Below the pieces are notes generated by a model that made no database searches, was not told the DNA's origin, and saw nothing but the letters and a program-made list of their open reading frames with translations. DNA of 64,000 nt from Rhodalgimonas zhirmunskyi (GTDB lineage: Bacteria > Pseudomonadota > Alphaproteobacteria > Rhodobacterales > Rhodobacteraceae): positions 1,302,001 to 1,366,000 of the forward strand of contig JANFFA010000001.1 of the NCBI GenBank assembly GCA_030848925.1. Direction: 5' to 3'. A program made the position numbers and the translations under genes. Shown piece after piece: positions 58,260 to 64,000 of this stretch. Every line of letters starts with the position of its first letter. The first letter of the stretch is position 1.

Positions 58260-58488
58260 GGTTAACGAAAGCGCTCTGCTAGGAGGGTGTCCGAGGCTTC
58301 ACCATAAAGTAAATCAAACACCTGTAGTATCGCCGCGCCGCGGCCCGTCGCTGCCCGGCTCATCACTTAAACCCTATCCCCCTACTGTCGCGAAATCATT
58401 CCGACATGCCGCTCCACGTCTCGACACCCGGCGGGGTTTCTGAGAACAGGAACGTCAACAGACCTTACCTTCCGAAAAAGGATCTTAG

Positions 58489-59373
58489 ATGAGCACCCTC
58501 GTTCTGACCGTTCAATGCCAATCCCGCCGCGGCATCGTCGCCGCGATCTCGGCCTTTCTTGGCGAAAATGGCTGCAACATCACCGATGCGGCGCAGTTCG
58601 ACGACATGGAAACCGGGCAGTTCTTCATCCGCACCAGCTTCAACCCGGAAACTGGCAAGTCGGCGGATGAGCTGCGCGAGGGGTTCGCCGCGGTGGCGGA
58701 AGAGTTCGGCATGGAGTGGGGCATTCACGACAGCGCCGAGCGGATGAAGGTGCTGCTGATGGTGTCGAACTTCGGCCATTGCCTGAACGACCTGCTCTAT
58801 CGCTGGCGGATCGGGGCGCTGCCGGTGGATATCGTCGGGGTGGTGTCGAACCACCTGACCTATCAGAAGGTTGTGGTGAACCACGACCTGCCGTTCCACC
58901 ACATCAAGGTGACGAAAGAAAACAAGGCCGAAGCCGAAGCGCACCTGTTGCAAGTCGTTGAGGAGTCCGAGGCCGAACTGGTCGTGCTGGCGCGCTACAT
59001 GCAGATCCTGTCGGACAAGCTGTGCCAGAAGATGTCGGGGCGGATCATCAACATCCACCACTCCTTTTTGCCCAGCTTCAAGGGGGCGAACCCCTACAAA
59101 CAAGCCTATCAGCGTGGTGTGAAGCTGATCGGGGCGACGGCGCATTACGTGACCGCGGACCTTGATGAAGGGCCGATCATCGAGCAGGACACCACCCGCG
59201 TGACCCATGCCCAGAGCCCGGGCGATTATGTCTCGCTGGGGCGTGATGTGGAAGCGCAGGTGCTGGCGCGGGCGGTGCATGCCCATGCGCAGCGCCGGGT
59301 GTTCATGAACCGCGACAAGACGGTGGTTTTCCCGGCCAGCCCCGGGGCCTATGCCTCGGAGCGGATGGGCTGA
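58489..59373 (+). CDS. purU: Formyltetrahydrofolate deformylase
   Basis: 294 residues. N-terminal ACT domain (residues 1-85, LVLTVQCQSRRGIVAAISAFLGENGCNI) and C-terminal formyl-transferase-like domain: LVLARYMQILSDKLC, NIHHSFLPSFKGANPYKQAYQRGVKLIGATAHYVT and LDEGPIIEQD, with the active-site Asn-His-Asp set (NIHHS..). PurU hydrolyses 10-formyl-THF to formate and THF for one-carbon balance and purine synthesis. A strong terminator follows. Confidence 0.96.
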   Translation: MSTLVLTVQCQSRRGIVAAISAFLGENGCNITDAAQFDDMETGQFFIRTSFNPETGKSADELREGFAAVAEEFGMEWGIHDSAERMKVLLMVSNFGHCLNDLLYRWRIGALPVDIVGVVSNHLTYQKVVVNHDLPFHHIKVTKENKAEAEAHLLQVVEESEAELVVLARYMQILSDKLCQKMSGRIINIHHSFLPSFKGANPYKQAYQRGVKLIGATAHYVTADLDEGPIIEQDTTRVTHAQSPGDYVSLGRDVEAQVLARAVHAHAQRRVFMNRDKTVVFPASPGAYASERMG

Positions 59374-59413
59374 ACGCGACTAGGCAAGGCTGACCGGCTT
59401 TGGACTGAATAGA

Positions 59414-59447
59414 AAAACGCCCGACCGTTGCAGCGGCCGGGCGTTTT
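59414..59447. terminator. Bidirectional intrinsic terminator between purU and sulP
   Basis: AAAACGCCCG (59414-59423) pairs with CGGGCGTTTT (59438-59447), with an inner CCG/CGG after one mismatch. A-run on one side and T-run on the other, so it can serve both convergent genes. Confidence 0.85.
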
Positions 59448-59482
59448 GCATGTGGTAGGGTCGTTCTGGGCGGCGGCGCGGC

Positions 59483-61111
59483 CTAGTGCCCGCCGAGGAT
59501 ACCGGTCCGAACCGAGTAATCCGCCGCGACCGCGTAATCGGGATCGTCGTCGGAATCGATTATCAGGTGGCCTGCCTTGGTCAGAAGCTTGTGGCAATCG
59601 CGGGTCAGGTGACGCAGTTGGATGTCCTTGCCCTCTGCCTTGTACTTGGCTGCGATCTGCTCAATCGCTTGCAGGGCGGATTGGTCGGCGACGCGGCTGT
59701 CGGCGAAGTCGATGATGACCATCTTGGGGTCGGTCTTGACCTGGAACAACTCGATGAACCCTTCGCTCGAACCAAAGAACAGCGGGCCCTGGATCTGATA
59801 GACGCGGGCGCCTTCGGGGGTCTCATAGGTCTTGGCGTGGATCCGGCGGGCGTTTTGCCAGGCATAGGCCAGTGCCGAGACGATCACCCCGACGACCACC
59901 GCAACGGCAAGGTCGTATTCCACCGTAACCACGGTGACGAGGACGATGACGAAGGCGTCGATCAGCGGCACCTTGAACAGGATCCGAAGCGAGTTCCACG
60001 CGAAGGTGCCGATCACCACCATGAACATCACCCCCACCAACGCGGCGAGCGGGATCTGTTCGATCAGCGGCGCGGCGTAGAGGATGAAGCTGAGCAGGAA
60101 GAGCGCCGCGACGACACCGGCGATGCGGGTGCGCCCGCCCGACTTCACGTTGATCATCGACTGGCCGATCATGGCGCAGCCGCCCATGCCACCGAAGAAG
60201 CCGGTGACAGTGTTGGCGAGGCCTTGGGCGATACATTCCTGGCTGGCACCGCCGCGCTTGCCGGTGATGTCGCCCACAAGGTTGAGGGTCAGCAGGCTTT
60301 CGATCAGGCCGATGGCGGCAAGGATCACGGAATAGGGCAGGATGATCTGGAAGGTTTCCCAAGTGAACGGCACGGAGGGGATGTGGAAGGCAGGCAAACC
60401 GCCCTCGATCTGGGCCATGTCGCCGACGCGGGGCACATCGATGCCGAAGCCGATGACAATGGCGGCCGTGATGCCGATGCCCGCCAGCGGCGCGGGGATC
60501 ACGCGGGTGATGCGCGGCATGACCCAGATGATCGCCATGGTCATGAAGACCAGCCCCAGCATGGTCAGCAACGCGGTGCCGGAAAGCCACTCACCCCCGC
60601 CGACTCCGTGGCCTGCGGCCTCGGTCGTGCCCGGCACCTTGAACTGGCTCATCTGGGCGAGGAAAATCACGATGGCGAGGCCGTTGACGAAGCCCAGCAT
60701 GACCGGATGCGGCACGAGGCGGATGAACTTGCCCCATTGCAGGACGCCCACGGCCACCTGGATGAACCCCATCAGCACCACGGTCGCAAAGAGGTATTCG
60801 ACACCGTGATCGGCCACCAGCGCCACCATCACAACGGCCAGCGCGCCGGTCGCGCCGGAAATCATGCCGGGCCGCCCGCCGATCAACGCGGTGATCAGGC
60901 CGACGAGGAAGGCCGCGTAAAGCCCCACCAACGGGTGCACCCCTGCGACGAAAGCAAAGGCCACCGCCTCGGGCACCAGCGCGAGCGCCACGGTAAGGCC
61001 CGAGAGCACTTCGATCCTGAGACGTGAGACGGTGAGTTTTTCGTCCGGCAGCAGGCTGAGGTCGGGCATGGCGAGGCGATTGGCGAATGCCGCCAGAATG
61101 GTGCGCTTCAT
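59483..61111 (-). CDS. SulP-family anion permease with STAS domain
   Basis: 542 residues from the ATG at 61111 (AAGGGA upstream); the open frame starts further upstream. The membrane part contains the SulP signature EVLSGLTVALALVPEAVAFAFVAGVHPLVGLYAAF and STVTGxxGG-type NTVTGFFGGMGGCAMIGQSMINVKSGGRTR. The C-terminal 100 residues form a STAS domain with IIDFADSRVADQSALQAIEQI. SulP proteins carry sulfate, bicarbonate, chloride or organic anions. The substrate cannot be assigned by eye. A 21-bp dyad lies in its promoter region. Confidence 0.9.
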   Translation of the reverse strand: MKRTILAAFANRLAMPDLSLLPDEKLTVSRLRIEVLSGLTVALALVPEAVAFAFVAGVHPLVGLYAAFLVGLITALIGGRPGMISGATGALAVVMVALVADHGVEYLFATVVLMGFIQVAVGVLQWGKFIRLVPHPVMLGFVNGLAIVIFLAQMSQFKVPGTTEAAGHGVGGGEWLSGTALLTMLGLVFMTMAIIWVMPRITRVIPAPLAGIGITAAIVIGFGIDVPRVGDMAQIEGGLPAFHIPSVPFTWETFQIILPYSVILAAIGLIESLLTLNLVGDITGKRGGASQECIAQGLANTVTGFFGGMGGCAMIGQSMINVKSGGRTRIAGVVAALFLLSFILYAAPLIEQIPLAALVGVMFMVVIGTFAWNSLRILFKVPLIDAFVIVLVTVVTVEYDLAVAVVVGVIVSALAYAWQNARRIHAKTYETPEGARVYQIQGPLFFGSSEGFIELFQVKTDPKMVIIDFADSRVADQSALQAIEQIAAKYKAEGKDIQLRHLTRDCHKLLTKAGHLIIDSDDDPDYAVAADYSVRTGILGGH

Positions 61112-61166
61112 GGGCTGTCCCTTGGGTATTGTGGGGTTGTCGTTCTTGTTCGCTTGCGCCCGCATA

Positions 61167-61187
61167 GTGCAAATGCTGCAATTGCAC
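61167..61187. promoter_or_regulatory. 21-bp dyad GTGCAA-N9-TTGCAC upstream of sulP
   Basis: GTGCAA (61167-61172) and TTGCAC (61182-61187) are perfect inverse complements separated by 9 bases, 56 bases upstream of the sulP ATG. On the minus strand TTGTGC..N17..TATGCG overlaps it and could be a weak promoter. Likely a regulator site; the regulator is not known. Confidence 0.45.
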
Positions 61188-61337
61188 AACCGCCCTGCCC
61201 CGCCTTGCGCCTTGTCGTGCGGTTGGGGATGCTGGGGGTGTCAGAGCGAGCAGAGGGGGGCCGGAGAGCGGCTTGCAGTCCGGAGCGGGTCTCTGTGGTA
61301 AGCACGACAAGTGGCGGCTCCCCGCCAAAATCGTTTC

Positions 61338-63044
61338 TCAAAAATGAGTTTGCCTGATACTTTTCGAAAGGCTTTTTCGAATTCGCGAATAAGAGTGTGG
61401 GTAGTTTTTCTTGGGCAACTGTCTTAGCACAGTCAGAACAGGTTCTAGCCTCTTTATGGATTTTTGCCGATTTACAAGCAACTCCGCCTTAGATCGGTCT
61501 GCCACTGGGACATTTAAATGATCATGCAGGAGCTGCTCAGCAGTATCTGAAGCGACAAGGTCCACTTCCATAGCCCATCTAAAACAATAGACATTGACGT
61601 CAGCAAGCGCCTCCATGGCCCTAGAATGATTTGAGTGTAGTTTGCCTAGCAGATCTGCTTGAGAGGCTGGGTCCGGAATCATATCCCCAAGCAAGGTCCC
61701 CGCCTTGAATTCGCGTCGATACCTAGGAAAACCTTGCTGATTGACGCTCAATTTCCGTTCGTCGTGGAGATAGGGAACAAAGTAGTCCTTGTCCACGACG
61801 ACTGAAAAATTCATATCAAGCTCCTTTAAGAGCTTATATGCATATGGGAGTGATTTTACGCCACCCACGCTAAATATGGATACAGCAAAAGTTGACTGAT
61901 CGATGCCCTCTTCTGTCAAGATGTGCTTAATGACCTCGCCGTCGATGGGGCTTTCAACTAAAACCACGTGGCTCGAAAAGAAGAAATCTGAATTCCGTTG
62001 CTTGTGGAAGAGATAGTAACGTTCTCGGTCAAAACCGACGCCTGACCAGAAAGCGCTTTTTATCTGCTTCGTCGTTACTTCCACCCCCCTCGTTGATGAA
62101 GAAACTCTACGGCATAAAACAACTTCTTCGTGATCAAGCTCGTCAACCATAACGGTTGAATGGGTCGTAAATACGACCTGAAGCGGCAATTCTCTTAGGC
62201 TCTTAATCAGCTCGCGTTGAGCGTGGGGATGGAGATTCTGTTCTGGTTCTTCAATCCCGAGGACATAGGTACTTCCTTCCAACTCTGCTAGATAAGAGTA
62301 AAGACCAAAGGCAGTCAAACTCTGCGTTCCACTGCCACAGTCCTCCAAGTCAACCTTGGTATCCCCCTCAATAACCTTTAGGACTAAATCACGCAGGAAG
62401 AGCGAATAATTCGGAGATGGCTCATACTCCAAAGCGTAGGTGAAATTTCCCTTTATCGGAGTGCACTCTCTTAACTTCTTGCTTAGACCATTGAATGCTT
62501 GCCTTTGAATCGCATTACTGAGGTCAGTGACTTTTGGCGTGATCCTATCCCGTTTTTGCGTATGAGTTTCTAGCCATGTTTCAACTACGTGTTGTAAAAG
62601 ACCAGTGTCTCCCCATGCGGAAACTTCATGATCCCTTTTCATTGGTATGTAAACATAACGTATATTTTCAGATATGAGCGCATGCATATCGCTAGGAGCG
62701 CTAATCCAACTTCCATTCTCATATATCTGCCAAAGGGCTTGTTTTCGAAATTTCAGACGAGCGCGGACTTTGTCCGTGCCCGCGGCGATCCGGGGCAACG
62801 TACAACTCGCTGGAACTTCAGAAAAATCAAGCGTCACTATAGATGTAGTGGTTTTCTGAAAGGCGTGTCGACCCTCATCAAAAGACTTACGCTCCTTCGG
62901 AAAATTAAAGAATGCGTTCAAAGCCCTAAGAATCGATGACTTCCCGGCACTGTTCTGTCCAACCAAGGCGGTTTCTTGGCTAAACTCAATTTCCGAAAGT
63001 CTAATCGCACGGAATTTCTCAATCGTCAGTTTCTCTATTTTCAT
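61338..63044 (-). CDS. OLD-family AAA ATPase with TOPRIM nuclease domain
   Basis: 568 residues from the ATG at 63044. N-terminal ABC-type ATPase: Walker A LVGQNSAGKSSIL (around 27-39), signature-like CGSGTQSL (236-243), Walker B YVLGIEEPEQNLHPHAQ (260-276) and FTTHSTVMVDE. A C-terminal TOPRIM domain follows: VVLVESPIDGEVI (Glu364) and VVVDKDY (Asp418, Asp420). This is the overcoming-lysogenization-defect architecture, used by phage-defence nucleases such as GajA of Gabija. No UvrD/GajB-like helicase gene is adjacent. The gene is clearly AT-richer and codon use differs from both neighbours, so it was probably acquired. Confidence 0.88.
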   Translation of the reverse strand: MKIEKLTIEKFRAIRLSEIEFSQETALVGQNSAGKSSILRALNAFFNFPKERKSFDEGRHAFQKTTTSIVTLDFSEVPASCTLPRIAAGTDKVRARLKFRKQALWQIYENGSWISAPSDMHALISENIRYVYIPMKRDHEVSAWGDTGLLQHVVETWLETHTQKRDRITPKVTDLSNAIQRQAFNGLSKKLRECTPIKGNFTYALEYEPSPNYSLFLRDLVLKVIEGDTKVDLEDCGSGTQSLTAFGLYSYLAELEGSTYVLGIEEPEQNLHPHAQRELIKSLRELPLQVVFTTHSTVMVDELDHEEVVLCRRVSSSTRGVEVTTKQIKSAFWSGVGFDRERYYLFHKQRNSDFFFSSHVVLVESPIDGEVIKHILTEEGIDQSTFAVSIFSVGGVKSLPYAYKLLKELDMNFSVVVDKDYFVPYLHDERKLSVNQQGFPRYRREFKAGTLLGDMIPDPASQADLLGKLHSNHSRAMEALADVNVYCFRWAMEVDLVASDTAEQLLHDHLNVPVADRSKAELLVNRQKSIKRLEPVLTVLRQLPKKNYPHSYSRIRKSLSKSIRQTHF

Positions 63045-63375
63045 TGATCTCACCACACCAGCTCACTGACAGTTTGCTTCTACTGTGAAGCAACCACAAG
63101 GTGCATTGCTGCCTAAACCTCCGAGGCTTTTTAGAATGCGTCTTACATATTGCAGATAATGGCGCAAATCACATCGAACTTCCTCTTCCCGCCCTGTTTT
63201 CAAACGCTCGCCCCCGACCGAACGGCCTTTCCATACCGCGTCCGTGCCGCCTTTCGGCGCGCTCCTTAGGCGGGCGGCGGGTTAGACGACCTCATAAGGG
63301 CCGGGGTGCTTGCCTTTGGCGTGGGGCGCGGTCAGAAATGGCGCTGAGCGGAATAAGACCAGCGGGGCCGAAGAG
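63045..63375. other. Divergent region between the OLD gene and mtnP
   Basis: The first half (to about 63200) is AT-richer like the OLD gene; the second half returns to GC-rich sequence. The compositional change near 63200 may mark one edge of an inserted segment. No repeat or integrase was seen, and no gene is supported. Confidence 0.4.
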
Positions 63376-64000
63376 ATGACTGACACCATGATCGCCGTGA
63401 TCGGCGGATCCGGGCTATACGAGATCGACGGGCTGGAGGGTGCGACGTGGCAGAGTGTCGAGACGCCTTGGGGCGCGCCGAGTGATCAGATCCTGACCGG
63501 CACGCTGGGGGGCGTGAAGATGGCCTTCCTGCCCCGGCATGGGCGCGGGCATGTGCATTCGCCTTCGACCGTGCCGTATCGCGCCAATATCGACGCGCTC
63601 AAACGGCTGGGCGCGACGGATGTGATCAGCGTTTCGGCCTGCGGCAGTTTCCGCGAAGAGATGAAGCCTGGCGATTTCGTGGTGGTCGACCAGTTCATCG
63701 ACCGGACCTTTGCGCGCGAAAAGAGCTTTTTCGGCACCGGCTGCGTGGCGCATGTGAGCGTGGCGCATCCGACCTGTGCGCGGCTGTCGGAAGCCTGCCT
63801 GAAGGCGGGCTGGGACGCGGGGATCACGATGCATGACGGGGGCACTTACCTTGCCATGGAGGGGCCGCAATTCTCGACCCTCGCGGAATCGAAGATGTAT
63901 CGCGAAAGCTGGGGCGCGGATGTGATCGGGATGACGAATATGCCCGAGGCCAAGCTCGCCCGCGAGGCAGAGCTTTGCTATGCGAGTGTCGCGATGATCA
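63376..64000 (+). CDS. mtnP: S-methyl-5'-thioadenosine phosphorylase (3' end outside window)
   Basis: The frame is open from the ATG at 63376 to the window end, 208 codons, so the C-terminus is missing. An ATG at 63388 is the alternative start. The PNP/MTAP family opening IAVIGGSGLYEIDGLEG, then FLPRHGRGHVHSPSTVPYRANIDALKRLGATDVISVSACGSFREEMKPGDFVVVDQFIDRT, and TYLAMEGPQFSTLAESKMYRE..ADVIGMTNMPEAKLAREAELCY are diagnostic. It splits methylthioadenosine into adenine and methylthioribose-1-phosphate for methionine salvage. Confidence 0.94.
   Translation, partial: MTDTMIAVIGGSGLYEIDGLEGATWQSVETPWGAPSDQILTGTLGGVKMAFLPRHGRGHVHSPSTVPYRANIDALKRLGATDVISVSACGSFREEMKPGDFVVVDQFIDRTFAREKSFFGTGCVAHVSVAHPTCARLSEACLKAGWDAGITMHDGGTYLAMEGPQFSTLAESKMYRESWGADVIGMTNMPEAKLAREAELCYASVAMI

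Noticed and set aside
59486-61027. 513-codon plus-strand frame opposite sulP
   Set aside because: His/Asp/Gly-rich shadow composition typical of the antisense of a membrane-protein gene; SulP and STAS motifs are on the minus strand.
61338-63044. Complete Gabija system
   Set aside because: A GajA-like protein is present, but no GajB/UvrD helicase gene lies on either side; neighbours are sulP and mtnP.

Overview
This is a GC-rich, gene-dense stretch of an alphaproteobacterial chromosome, most likely a Rhodobacteraceae (Roseobacter-group) genome. That placement is inferred from gene content and style: the ruvC-ruvA-ruvB operon, the priA / transaldolase / DUF484 / xerC run, a one-step phosphatidylcholine synthase, a YcjX-GNAT-YcjF cluster, DUF1127, DUF1028 and RidA genes, many ATGA stop/start overlaps, and intergenic hairpin repeats of the GGATATTT..GGTCAAGTGAAG kind. 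I saw no rRNA, tRNA, insertion sequence or CRISPR array.

Layout. 1-816: 3' part of a MORN-repeat protein. 823-2506: divergent oxyR / 1-Cys peroxiredoxin. 2801-6206: suhB, then metR divergent from metF, and a PaaI-type thioesterase whose ribosome-binding site lies in a large inverted repeat. 6332-12594 (minus): a branched-chain-amino-acid-type ABC importer (binding protein, two permeases, two ATPases) ending in a translationally coupled serine hydrolase. 13214-17275 (plus): YbjN protein, proC, CsaA-like protein, 2-hydroxyacid dehydrogenase, FabH-like synthase. 17306-19481 (minus): two small membrane proteins, a hydratase, thymidine kinase. 19821-21211: a small helix-turn-helix-like protein coupled to an orphan LuxR regulator. 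21618-27626 (minus): a catabolic-looking cluster of flavoprotein monooxygenase, Rieske oxygenase, a flavin reductase fused to a LysR effector domain, RidA, DUF1028 and an ArgE-type deacylase. 27711-28968: ThpR and an unknown protein. 29220-36553 (plus): an FTR1 iron-permease locus with cupredoxin, two imelysins, two di-haem c-type proteins and a sterol-desaturase-family protein. 36832-43517: ruvBAC, DUF1127, a small membrane protein, prmA, an MFS transporter and a YeeE/YedE transporter. 43522-49830: priA, transaldolase, DUF484, xerC, pcs, ogt and a VOC protein. 49902-57307 (minus): ileS, an SDR-DoxX fusion, YcjF, GNAT, YcjX. 57409-61111: truA, purU, sulP. 61338-63044: an AT-richer OLD-family ATPase/TOPRIM gene, probably acquired. 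63376-end: 5' part of mtnP.

Most interesting points: (i) the reductase fused to a LysR ligand-binding domain with no DNA-binding domain, inside a Rieske/monooxygenase/RidA/DUF1028/deacylase cluster; (ii) the ABC importer, whose sequence deviations (Walker A Arg in LivF, LAYAE signature in LivG, Gln at the LivF H-loop) all fall in one composite ATP site and leave the other canonical; (iii) the FTR1 locus, which has no visible EfeB or multicopper oxidase but two di-haem cytochrome-type proteins; (iv) the hairpin covering the thioesterase start; (v) an OxyR lacking the usual second redox cysteine. All functional statements come from reading the translated sequences and recalled family motifs; no database search was possible.
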